Positions 7,846-15,206 of a stretch of DNA of 34,777 nt are shown here, in pieces; position 1 is the stretch's first letter; each line of letters begins with the position of its first letter. The notes under the pieces are model-generated. The model was not told the origin of the DNA. It was given only the letters and a program-made list of their open reading frames with translations, and searched no databases. Source of the stretch: an uncultured Ilumatobacter sp. (GTDB lineage: Bacteria > Actinomycetota > Acidimicrobiia > Acidimicrobiales > Ilumatobacteraceae); the NCBI GenBank assembly GCA_937891565.1, contig CALAHA010000266.1:1-34777 (forward strand), read 5' to 3'. A program made the position numbers and the translations under genes.

Positions 7846-9552
7846 ATGGCCGCAGAGCGGTCAAAAGCCAGAACGCTGCTCGATGACGCCGCGGCGTGCC
7901 GAGTTGCAGACCCCGTTCGGGCGCGCAAGTTGGTCCTCGACGCACGCACGCTCGCACGAGCATCGGAACTGACGGACAACGAAGCCGAAGCGCTTTACTC
8001 GCTGGCCTCCATTGCCCACCAGCGTGGCCATACCGACGATGCGTTCGCCCTCGCAGCCGAAGCTGTTGAGGTGGCCTCGCGCCACGAGCCGTCGCTGACG
8101 CTCGCCTGGTCGCACCACCTGCTCGGTGTGGTCCACTACCAGGCCAGCAACTTTGCTTCTGCCCTCGAACAGTCGCTTGCGGCCCTCCAGGTGTATCGCA
8201 CCACTGGCCACGAGATCGACGAGGGCAAAATTCTCCACACGATCGCCGCCGTGTACCAGTCGATGGGCGATCACGACCGTGCGATTGCCACGTACGAGAA
8301 CGCTCTGGCGATCAACGAGCCGCTCGGTCGTCGTGACCTCGATGCCATGGTGCTCGGCAATCTCGCCCGTATCCGCGGCCGTCGCGACGAGTACCTCGCG
8401 GCGGTCAGCCTCGGCCGACGCGCTGTCGGGCTCGCTCGCGAACATGCGCCGCAGCTGATCGCTGGTCTGCTTGCGGATCTCGCCGAGGCATACGTCGGCC
8501 TCGCTGATCACGCCAGTGCAACTTTGTGCTTCGCTGAAGCTCGGGCCGACTGGGAATATCGTGTGGCTGACGGACAAGAATTGGCTCCGGCCGAGCAGCT
8601 CGCGATCATGGTGTCCGAGGGTCGCGTTGCGCTGCGGAGCGGTCAGACCGACGAGGCGATCGGATCGCTCGCGGCCGCACTCGACCTTGCCGACCGCACC
8701 GATCACCGCGAATCCAAACTCGAAATCCACGACCTCTTGGCCATGGCCTACAAGCAGGCAGAAAAATTTGACGAGGCACTCGATCACCGCGAGCGTCACT
8801 TCGCGTTGCACCGTGAGATTTTCACCGACTCCGCTGACCTCCGCTCGCGAACATTGCAGATTGCTCACGACAACCAGACGGCTCGGCATCGCGCCGAGAT
8901 CACGCGCCTACAGACCACCGAATTGGCCAGTAGCTTCGCCGCTCAGCACGCTGATGCTGACGCCTATCACCTCGAAGCGTTCGAACGTCTGGCATCGCTC
9001 GCCGAATTCCGTGGCGGCAACACCACGAAGCACACCGATGCCGTCGGCGACCTGTCCGCCGAAATCGCTCATGCGATCGGCCAGCCGCCGGAGTGGTGCG
9101 AGCGTTTGCGCTTAGCTGCACGTTTGCATGACGTCGGCAAGGTCGCCATCTCCGATTCGGTACTCCTGAAGCCCGGCCCACTCACGATGTTGGAATTCGA
9201 CGAGGTCAAACAGCACACCGTGCTCGGCCATCGCCTGCTGTCGGGCGTGTCAACCGATCTGTTCTCGCTCGCTGCCGAAGCTGCCTGGGCCCATCATGAG
9301 TGGTGGGACGGCTCGGGCTACCCGAACGGCCTGAGTGCGAAGGCAATCCCGTTGTCCGGCCGCATCGTTGCCGTCGCTGACGTGTACGACTCTCTCGCCA
9401 CCCGTCGCGTGTACAAACGCGAATGGAGCTTGGCTGAAGCGATCCGCTTCGTTCGGTCTGGATCGGGCGCTCAGTTCCAGCCGGAGTTGGTCGACGCATT
9501 CGTGCAAGTGATGGTGGCCCGCGACTCGTCGCTGGAAGCGGAACTCGCTTAA
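7846..9552 (+). CDS. TPR-repeat HD-GYP phosphodiesterase
   Basis: A soluble protein of about 568 residues without signal or membrane segment. Residues about 1-330 are helical repeats of the tetratricopeptide type (for example AVYQSMGDHDRAIATYENAL), followed by a short, probably coiled helix (about 330-370) and an HD-GYP domain. All HD-GYP marks are present: LHDVGKVAISD (HD at 428-429), LLKPGPLTMLEFDEV, HHEWWDGSGYP (from 483) and IVAVADVYDSL. These are the metal and cyclic-di-GMP binding residues, so hydrolysis of c-di-GMP (to pGpG or GMP) is expected, with the TPR part as protein-binding sensor. ATG 7846 is preferred to GTG 7834 because AGGATCG precedes it. Confidence 0.88.
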   Translation: MAAERSKARTLLDDAAACRVADPVRARKLVLDARTLARASELTDNEAEALYSLASIAHQRGHTDDAFALAAEAVEVASRHEPSLTLAWSHHLLGVVHYQASNFASALEQSLAALQVYRTTGHEIDEGKILHTIAAVYQSMGDHDRAIATYENALAINEPLGRRDLDAMVLGNLARIRGRRDEYLAAVSLGRRAVGLAREHAPQLIAGLLADLAEAYVGLADHASATLCFAEARADWEYRVADGQELAPAEQLAIMVSEGRVALRSGQTDEAIGSLAAALDLADRTDHRESKLEIHDLLAMAYKQAEKFDEALDHRERHFALHREIFTDSADLRSRTLQIAHDNQTARHRAEITRLQTTELASSFAAQHADADAYHLEAFERLASLAEFRGGNTTKHTDAVGDLSAEIAHAIGQPPEWCERLRLAARLHDVGKVAISDSVLLKPGPLTMLEFDEVKQHTVLGHRLLSGVSTDLFSLAAEAAWAHHEWWDGSGYPNGLSAKAIPLSGRIVAVADVYDSLATRRVYKREWSLAEAIRFVRSGSGAQFQPELVDAFVQVMVARDSSLEAELA

Positions 9553-9585
9553 CCCTGCGGTAGCGGCAGTGTTATCGCTGCGATC

Positions 9586-9591
9586 TACGGT
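9586..9591 (+). promoter_or_regulatory. Predicted -10 box of the ferredoxin gene
   Basis: TACGGT ends 7 nt before ATG 9599; leaderless transcription predicted. Confidence 0.55.
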
Positions 9592-9598
9592 TACAGCC

Positions 9599-9937
9599 AT
9601 GGCTGCCAACAGCACTGCGATCACGCGTGATGAGCGCATCAAAATGCGTGAGCGGAACCCGAAGTGGCGCAACGATCCGGTGCGGATCGAAATGCTTGAG
9701 TGCATCAACTGCGACGCTTGCCTGCGGGCATGTCCACCGAATTTCGGTGCGATTTTCAACCACGGTGCCGACGTCGTGATCATCCCTGAACTGTGCAGCG
9801 GTTGCGACAAGTGCATCCCGGCATGCCCGGTTGACTGCATCTATCCGGACCCTGACTGGACCCCTGAGACCGCAACGTCCAGTGGCTCCGGTGACTGGTG
9901 GGAGTTGCCGCACTCAGACGACGATCCCTACGTCTAA
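9599..9937 (+). CDS. Ferredoxin with two [4Fe-4S] motifs
   Basis: An acidic electron carrier of 112 residues. It has two CxxCxxCxxxC motifs: CINCDACLRACPP and CSGCDKCIPACPVDC, each able to hold one [4Fe-4S] cluster (the second is followed by the usual Pro). The N terminus has about 30 extra basic residues and the C terminus an acidic, Ser/Thr-rich tail ending DDDPYV. The ATG at 9599 sits at the expected distance from a -10-like box; the frame is open to 9569 but upstream residues are not conserved-looking. The redox partner is unknown; it follows the HD-GYP gene by 46 bp but has its own promoter. Confidence 0.88.
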   Translation: MAANSTAITRDERIKMRERNPKWRNDPVRIEMLECINCDACLRACPPNFGAIFNHGADVVIIPELCSGCDKCIPACPVDCIYPDPDWTPETATSSGSGDWWELPHSDDDPYV

Positions 9938-9972
9938 CTCCCACTCCCACTCCCACTCCCACTCCCACTCCC
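9937..9972. repeat. Six tandem copies of ACTCCC
   Basis: A perfect hexamer array, six units over 36 bp, beginning at the last base of the ferredoxin stop codon. The plus strand is pure pyrimidine apart from the A of each unit. Such arrays change length by slippage; a copy number in multiples of six would leave the adjacent gene intact. Confidence 0.9.
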
Positions 9973-9996
9973 GTCGGGTCGTGGGTGGACTTTCCA

Positions 9997-10028
9997 GCAG
10001 GTTGTCTGGTCGGCAGGTTGTCTGGTCG
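9997..10028. repeat. 16-bp tandem duplication
   Basis: GCAGGTTGTCTGGTCG occurs twice without a gap (9997-10012 and 10013-10028), in the same non-coding spacer as two other unrelated tandem arrays. Confidence 0.9.
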
Positions 10029-10090
10029 AAGGTAACGAGAGCATCGATCCGGCCTGCGGCCCTGGATCGGGCCCTTCGGTTCGATCTACT

Positions 10091-10120
10091 CCTGCCATCT
10101 CCTGCCATCTCCTGCCATCT
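10091..10120. repeat. Three tandem copies of a 10-mer
   Basis: CCTGCCATCT is repeated three times perfectly over 30 bp. The spacer 9938-10216 (about 280 bp) otherwise shows no gene; only the last 20 bases contain the ribosome site of the next gene. Confidence 0.9.
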
Positions 10121-10216
10121 GCTCCACCTTTGTAGGCCCCGAGGCTGCGAACAATGCGCGGAACTCGGTGGTGATGCGTCGGCTGAGGTGCACTGAGCAA
10201 GTAGAAAGGGCGGTTG

Positions 10217-10981
10217 ATGAGTGAGCCAATGATTCTTCCCGGTTGTGAGCCACTGAGCCATGACGGCAGCCGCAACGCTGGCGTGCTGGTGATTCACGGT
10301 TTCACCGGTAACCCGTCGTCGCTTCGCGCTCAAGCCGATTCGTTCGCCGAGCTCGGTTATCACGTCGAGCTGCCGCGGCTGCCCGGCCACGGCACGACCA
10401 TCGACGACATGTTGGCGACCAACTGGGCTGACTGGTCGGGTGAGGTCGAAGCTGCCTACCAGCGCCTCGCAGCGCGTACTGCCAACATCGTCGTCATGGG
10501 CCTCAGCATGGGTGGCACGCTCACCCTGTGGGCAGCATTGCAGCACCCCGATGTGGCTGGCCTCGTTCTTGTCAATCCGGCAGCTGCGAATCAGGCCGAC
10601 GACGCACGGGCGATGATTCAGGAGATGGTCGAGGACGGCATGGCCGTGGCGCCTGGAATCGGTTCCGACATCGCTGACCCCGATGCGACCGAGATTGCCT
10701 ACGAAGGAACGCCGCTCGTGCCGCTGCTCTCGCTGTATAACGATGGCATTGCGCCTATTACTGATCGTTACGGCGACCTCGCTATGCCGATCCTGCTCTA
10801 CACCTCGAAAAATGATCACGTGGTGCCACCTGCAGCGAGTGACCACTTGGCAGCGACCGCTGGCGGCGCAGTCGATCACGTGCTGCTTGAGCGGAGCTTC
10901 CACGTTGCCACGCAGGACTATGACGCCGCCGACATCACCGCCGGTGCTGCAGCCTTCGTTGCACGAGTGACCGGAGCATGA
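10217..10981 (+). CDS. Alpha/beta-hydrolase, carboxylesterase (Est30-like)
   Basis: Serine hydrolase of 254 residues. It shows LVIHGFTGNPSSLR (oxyanion-hole HGFTG), the nucleophile elbow GLSMGG (Ser97), TSKNDHVVPP with the acid Asp, and SFHVATQDYD with the catalytic His. The pattern and size match small bacterial carboxylesterase/monoacylglycerol lipase proteins of the Est30 type, which hydrolyse medium-chain acyl esters. No signal peptide, so cytoplasmic. ATG 10217 has AAAGGG upstream; the TTG three bases earlier is less likely. Its stop lies one base before the lgt start, so both are probably cotranscribed. Confidence 0.85.
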   Translation: MSEPMILPGCEPLSHDGSRNAGVLVIHGFTGNPSSLRAQADSFAELGYHVELPRLPGHGTTIDDMLATNWADWSGEVEAAYQRLAARTANIVVMGLSMGGTLTLWAALQHPDVAGLVLVNPAAANQADDARAMIQEMVEDGMAVAPGIGSDIADPDATEIAYEGTPLVPLLSLYNDGIAPITDRYGDLAMPILLYTSKNDHVVPPAASDHLAATAGGAVDHVLLERSFHVATQDYDAADITAGAAAFVARVTGA

Positions 10982-10982
10982 C

Positions 10983-11843
10983 ATGAGCCTGTTGAGCAGC
11001 ATCCCGTCGCCGTCGTTCAATTCCTTCGACATTGGTCCACTCAGCCTGAACATCTACGGGTTGGCCATTGCCTGTGGTGTGATTGCCGCGGTCTGGCTGT
11101 TCGGCAAGCGTCTCGAAGAGCGCAACGCCGGCACGGCAGATGATGCGAGCTCGATTGCGGTCTGGGCAGTCATTGCCGGGGTGATCGGAGCGCGTCTCTA
11201 TCACGTGGTCACCGACTGGGATCGCTTCACCGACAACTACGCAGCCATCCCGAAGTTGTGGGAAGGCGGCCTCGGGATTCCGGGCGGTCTCGCTGCTGGC
11301 ATTCCGGTCGGGCTGCTCATTGCGAAGCGGAAGGGCATCAGCATGCCGATGGCGGCCACATGCGCTGCGCCGGCAATCCCGCTCGCACAGGCGATTGGAC
11401 GCCTTGGTAACTACTTCAACCAAGAGCTTTACGGCAAGGCAACGAACCTGCCGTGGGCACTTGAAATCGATGACGCCCACCTCCTCGACGGCTATGCCTC
11501 AGGCACCACGTTCCACCCGACGTTCCTCTACGAACTGCTGTGGAGCTTGGCGCTGTGTGGCGTGCTGCTGTGGATCGATCGCAAGTGGCGGCCGGGCCTC
11601 GGCCAGCTCATGGCGATGTACATCATCGGCTATGGAATCGGTCGGTTCTGGGTCGAGGGACTCCGCATTGATCGGGCTGATGAACTTGTTGGCCTGCGGT
11701 GGAACCAATGGGTCGCGATTGCCATGGTCGTGGGCGGCAGCGTTGCTCTCGCCGTGATGCGCCGTCATCCGATCCTCGAAGAGACCGATGTCGTCGACAA
11801 CGACGCAGCTCTCGAACCTGCAATCGCTGACCCCGACGACTGA
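10983..11843 (+). CDS. lgt: Prolipoprotein diacylglyceryl transferase
   Basis: Lgt transfers the diacylglyceryl group of phosphatidylglycerol to the lipobox Cys of prelipoproteins, the first step of lipoprotein maturation, in the cytoplasmic membrane. The 286-residue protein has about seven hydrophobic helices and the Lgt signature GRLGNYFNQELYG at 139-151 with the essential Arg140 and Asn143; GARLYHVVTDW and GRFWVEGLRIDR (the other conserved Arg/Glu pair) are also present. The C-terminal about 25 residues are acidic and variable. GGAG lies 6 nt upstream of ATG 10983. Substrates in this window include the cupredoxin-like lipoprotein at 1263. Confidence 0.95.
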   Translation: MSLLSSIPSPSFNSFDIGPLSLNIYGLAIACGVIAAVWLFGKRLEERNAGTADDASSIAVWAVIAGVIGARLYHVVTDWDRFTDNYAAIPKLWEGGLGIPGGLAAGIPVGLLIAKRKGISMPMAATCAAPAIPLAQAIGRLGNYFNQELYGKATNLPWALEIDDAHLLDGYASGTTFHPTFLYELLWSLALCGVLLWIDRKWRPGLGQLMAMYIIGYGIGRFWVEGLRIDRADELVGLRWNQWVAIAMVVGGSVALAVMRRHPILEETDVVDNDAALEPAIADPDD

Positions 11844-11862
11844 TCGACCTGTGCGCACATTC

Positions 11863-11965
11863 TGTGTGAGCGATTGCGGCGTCGTCGCCCAGATCTGCTC
11901 GCACAAAAGCTGGCCCGCGTTTTGTGCGAGCAGAAGCGGCGTCGGTTTCTGCTATCGCTCACACA
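11863..11965. repeat. Nested inverted-repeat element after lgt
   Basis: Two perfect inverted repeats are nested. Outer arms: TGTGTGAGCGAT at 11863-11874 and its complement at 11954-11965. Inner arms: CTGCTCGCACAAAA at 11895-11908 and its complement at 11920-11933, with an 11-nt loop. The four arms are variants of one motif, roughly TTTTGTGYGAGC, in alternating orientation, and GCGGCGTCG follows the two plus-oriented copies (11876 and 11936). It lies between the convergent ends of lgt and the DeoR gene, so it may end both transcripts, but the regularity also resembles a mobile palindromic (REP-like) unit. Confidence 0.75.
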
Positions 11966-12013
11966 AAAAATACTGATCGACCGGCCGTGCGCGGTGGGAT
12001 GGGGCGGGGTGAT

Positions 12014-12838
12014 TTAGCTGCCGGAAACTTGGCGGACGTCGGGGATCTGGTTGGCGAGGACCGCGGCGGCGTCGGCTGAGAGTTTGTCGTCGGTGATCAA
12101 GACGTCGGCATCGCTCAGGTTGGCGAAGGAACTGAGGCCAGTGACGCCCCACTTGCTGTGATCAGCGAGGACAATCTTGCGTCCCGAGGCCTGGATAAAC
12201 GCTCGGTTCGTGTCCGATTCCAAGATGTTTGGCGTGGTGAAACCGGCCCGTTCGCTCATGCCGTGCACCCCAATGAACAAGGTGTCGACATGGAGTGCAG
12301 CAAGTGCGGTGGCCGCGATCGGGCCGACGAGCGCATCGCTGGGCGTTCGGACACCACCGGTGAGGATGATGTTTCGATCGGCGCGCCAGAACTCGTTAAA
12401 CACTTCGGCAACGCGCATGCTGTTGGTGACGACGGTCAGGTTTGGGATTGCAGCGAGTTCGCCGGCGAGCCGCCAAGTGGTGGTGCCGGCCATGAGGCCG
12501 ATCGTTGCGCCGCCCCGGACGAACTCGGCAGCGGCCCGGGCAATGGCTTGCTTCTCGGCTGTCTGCGTATTCGATTTGGCGTCGAAGCTGGGCTGATCGG
12601 CGGCATGGTCGGTTGAGACCTTCGCACCGCCGTGCACTTTGACGAGAGCACCGGCTTCGTCGAGCACATCGAGATCTCGCCGGATGGTCATGTCGCTGAC
12701 ATCCAGCAGCGTGGCGAGTTCGGTGACCCGAACAGAACCGCGTGTTCGAACTTCGGACACGATGAGATCATGGCGTTCCTGTGCCAGCGACCGGGAGACC
12801 GGGAAAATGTTGGTCGCCAAGTTCATATCGGTGTTCAT
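12014..12838 (-). CDS. DeoR-family transcriptional regulator
   Basis: About 274 residues. An N-terminal helix-turn-helix (RVTELATLLDVSDMTIRRDL, then DEAGALVKVHGGAK) is the standard DeoR DNA-binding domain. The C-terminal sugar-phosphate sensing part includes IGLMAGTTTWRLA, LTVVTNSMRVAEVF, IILTGGVR, TLFIGVHGMSERAGFTTPN and KIVLADHSKWG. Such proteins repress sugar-catabolic genes and release DNA on binding a phosphorylated sugar. Of the starts at 12847, 12838 and 12826, ATG 12838 has GAGAAG 9 nt upstream. It is divergent from the alpha-galactosidase gene, the most likely target. Confidence 0.88.
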   Translation of the reverse strand: MNTDMNLATNIFPVSRSLAQERHDLIVSEVRTRGSVRVTELATLLDVSDMTIRRDLDVLDEAGALVKVHGGAKVSTDHAADQPSFDAKSNTQTAEKQAIARAAAEFVRGGATIGLMAGTTTWRLAGELAAIPNLTVVTNSMRVAEVFNEFWRADRNIILTGGVRTPSDALVGPIAATALAALHVDTLFIGVHGMSERAGFTTPNILESDTNRAFIQASGRKIVLADHSKWGVTGLSSFANLSDADVLITDDKLSADAAAVLANQIPDVRQVSGS

Positions 12839-12942
12839 GTGCGCCATCTTCTCGCAAGAATGCGTCGAAATCAACAGCTCTACACAGACTGTGTCTGGAA
12901 TACGCGCAGACCATGTGATCGTTCGCACACCGGAGTGCAGTC

Positions 12943-12964
12943 ATTCGGACATCTTTTCGGACAT
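12943..12964. promoter_or_regulatory. Direct-repeat candidate operator
   Basis: TTCGGACATC occurs twice with a 12-bp period (12943-12952 and 12955-12964), about one helical turn, in the divergent spacer between the DeoR gene and the alpha-galactosidase gene. It lies 32 bp upstream of the galactosidase -10 box, where the -35 region and its upstream flank fall. Binding by the neighbouring DeoR protein is inferred. Confidence 0.45.
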
Positions 12965-12995
12965 CCCTATGAAGAGTCCGCCGCTGCCCGTTCTT

Positions 12996-13001
12996 TATGA
13001 T
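12996..13001 (+). promoter_or_regulatory. Predicted -10 box of the alpha-galactosidase gene
   Basis: TATGAT ends 8 nt before GTG 13010 and 11 nt before ATG 13013. No ribosome site is visible, so a leaderless mRNA starting at GTG is predicted. Confidence 0.6.
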
Positions 13002-13009
13002 GCGTCACT

Positions 13010-15124
13010 GTGATGATTCGCCTCTCCGCTGGTGCCAACATGAACGCAGCGACGGATGTCGTCGTTGATACCTCGACTGGCGCCCCGACGATCGTGCACT
13101 GGGGTGCATCGCTCGGTGTTGACGTCGACCTGGACACGGTGCTCCCCGCGCTCAGCCGGCCGATCGTGCACGGGACCTTCGACGAGATCGCACCAATTTC
13201 GGTTGTTCCCGAACACGGCTCGGGGTGGACCGGGCGCCCCGGGCTGCTCGGTCGCCGTGGTGGCGGCAAAGCCTGGGCGCCTCGCTTCTCGAACCCGACG
13301 CACACCCTTGACGGCAACTCACTGTCGGTTCATTCCACCGATGACGTCGCCGGCCTCGCACTCAACGTCACCATCGTGCTCGACGACGTACTCCATGTCT
13401 GGGTGACCATCAGCAACACTGCGGATCGCCGCTACAGCCTCGATGGGCTGACCGTCACGTTGCCGGTTGCTCAACAGGCTGGTGAACTCCTCAGCTTCGA
13501 AGGCCGCTGGTCCCGAGAGTTTCATCCCGTCCGGAGCGACTGGACCAACGGATCGCTGCTCGTCGAGAACCGACGCGGTCGAACCTCACATGAGTATCCC
13601 CCCGTCATATTCTTCGGGCAGCGCGGTTTTAACGAGTGGGCTGGTGAGGTGTGGGGCGCGCACGTTGCATGGAGCGGTAACCACACGATGCTTGCCGAGC
13701 GGCTCCCTGATGGGCGTCGCTACATCCAGGCCGGCGAACTGCTACACCCCGGCGAGATTGTCCTCGAACCCGGCCAGTCCTACACCACACCGGAGACCAT
13801 CGCGGTGTACTCACCGCAGGGCCTCACGCCCGCAACGCACGGCTTCCACCGGTCGTTGCGCGCCCGGTCGAACCATCCCGTCAAGCCGCGTCCGGTCTTG
13901 CTCAACACGTGGGAAGCGGTCTACTTCGACCACGAGACCGAGAAGCTCAAGGCACTCGCCGACGCCGCTGTCGACCTGGGTATCGAACGGTTCGTGCTCG
14001 ACGACGGCTGGTTCGGCTCCCGCCGCGACGACACCACAAGCCTGGGCGACTGGTGGGTTTCGGAGAGCGTCTACCCCGATGGGCTCGAACCGCTCATCAG
14101 GCACGTCACTGGGCTTGGTATGGAGTTTGGCATTTGGGTCGAGCCGGAAATGGTCAACCCTGACAGCGATATCTTCCGTGCACACCCCGACTGGGTGTTG
14201 ACCACCGACGGATACGAACCGGTGCTGGGCCGACAACAACTCGTGCTCGACCTCGGCAACCGCGAGGCGTTCACATTTATCTACGACTGCCTGGACAAGC
14301 TGCTTGGCGACCACGACATCTGCTTCGTGAAGTGGGACATGAACCGTGACCACATTCAAGGTGCGAACCAGCACGGTGCGGCCGGAACCAATGCCCAGAC
14401 CATGGCGCTGTATCACCTGATCGACAAGCTGCGCCGGGCACACCCGAACGTTGAGTTCGAGTCGTGTGCGTCAGGTGGCGGCCGCATCGATCACGAAATA
14501 TTGAAGCGCACCGAGCGCGTCTGGACCAGCGACTGCAACGACGCGCTCGAACGTCAGGTCATCCAGCGCGGCGCGTCGATGCTGATCCCGCCTGAGCTGA
14601 TGGGCAGCCACATCGGGCCCACCAGATCGCACACCACAGGGCGCACACAGACGCTGTCGTTCAGGGCGGCTACGGCCATGTTCGGGCATCTCGGTGTCGA
14701 GTGGAACGTCACCAAGCTGACCGACGAGGAGCGTCTGGCGCTCCGCGCCGTCATTGCTCTGCACAAGGAGCACCGCGAGTTGTTCCACAACGGCGACTAC
14801 GTGCGTTTCGATTCGGATGCGCAGTTCAACGCTGTCGGGGTCTATGCCGCAGACCGGAGCGAAGGCATTGTGTCGTTCGCTCAGCTCACCACGGCGCCGA
14901 GCCAGACGCCGCCGCCGCTGCGGCTCCCTGGCCTCGACGTCGACGCCATTTACCGGATCGAACACCTGGGCATCCCGTACGAGAGATGGGGTGCGGCGCG
15001 GACCCAGCCCGGCTGGCTGACCGACGGCGCACTCCTCACCGGCCGGCAGCTCGCTGCGCACGGCGTGCAGCCTCCGACGCTGCACCCTGAGTCAGCGGTG
15101 CTCTTCAAGCTCACACGGCAGTAG
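13010..15124 (+). CDS. Alpha-galactosidase, GH36 family
   Basis: Retaining glycoside hydrolase of 704 residues releasing terminal alpha-galactose from raffinose-type sugars, melibiose or galactosides. An N-terminal beta-sandwich (to about residue 300) is followed by the catalytic barrel: LLNTWEAVYFDH, FVLDDGWFGSRRDD, GIWVEPEMVNPDSD, the nucleophile motif KWDMNR (Asp443), ESCASGGGRID and the acid/base in TSDCND (Asp508), then a C-terminal beta-domain. Length and motif order match bacterial GH36. No signal peptide, so the sugar must be imported. It starts GTG (13010) or ATG (13013). Regulation by the divergent DeoR protein is likely. Whether the MFS gene 82 bp downstream imports its substrate is uncertain. 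Confidence 0.93.
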   Translation: MMIRLSAGANMNAATDVVVDTSTGAPTIVHWGASLGVDVDLDTVLPALSRPIVHGTFDEIAPISVVPEHGSGWTGRPGLLGRRGGGKAWAPRFSNPTHTLDGNSLSVHSTDDVAGLALNVTIVLDDVLHVWVTISNTADRRYSLDGLTVTLPVAQQAGELLSFEGRWSREFHPVRSDWTNGSLLVENRRGRTSHEYPPVIFFGQRGFNEWAGEVWGAHVAWSGNHTMLAERLPDGRRYIQAGELLHPGEIVLEPGQSYTTPETIAVYSPQGLTPATHGFHRSLRARSNHPVKPRPVLLNTWEAVYFDHETEKLKALADAAVDLGIERFVLDDGWFGSRRDDTTSLGDWWVSESVYPDGLEPLIRHVTGLGMEFGIWVEPEMVNPDSDIFRAHPDWVLTTDGYEPVLGRQQLVLDLGNREAFTFIYDCLDKLLGDHDICFVKWDMNRDHIQGANQHGAAGTNAQTMALYHLIDKLRRAHPNVEFESCASGGGRIDHEILKRTERVWTSDCNDALERQVIQRGASMLIPPELMGSHIGPTRSHTTGRTQTLSFRAATAMFGHLGVEWNVTKLTDEERLALRAVIALHKEHRELFHNGDYVRFDSDAQFNAVGVYAADRSEGIVSFAQLTTAPSQTPPPLRLPGLDVDAIYRIEHLGIPYERWGAARTQPGWLTDGALLTGRQLAAHGVQPPTLHPESAVLFKLTRQ

Positions 15125-15163
15125 CCGATCGCCCGGGAAGTGCACTGCTGCGACGGCAACATT

Positions 15164-15191
15164 CGTCAGGTCGTCGCTGACAGTCCTGACG
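15164..15191. repeat. 7-bp inverted repeat upstream of the MFS gene
   Basis: CGTCAGG at 15164-15170 and its complement at 15185-15191 are separated by 14 nt and abut the predicted -10 box of the MFS gene. It could be an operator or the end hairpin of the galactosidase transcript; there is no T-run. Confidence 0.35.
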
Positions 15192-15194
15192 AGC

Positions 15195-15200
15195 TACGTT
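15195..15200 (+). promoter_or_regulatory. Predicted -10 box of the MFS transporter gene
   Basis: TACGTT ends 6 nt before GTG 15207; leaderless transcription predicted. Confidence 0.5.
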
Positions 15201-15206
15201 GGCGAG

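Noticed and set aside
9937-10120. CRISPR array
   Set aside because: The repeats are 6, 16 and 10 bp, contiguous and without spacers, and no cas gene is present.
9914-11053. 379-codon minus-strand frame across the tandem repeats and hydrolase
   Set aside because: It translates the hexamer array as Trp-Glu repeats and is antisense to a clear hydrolase with a complete catalytic triad.
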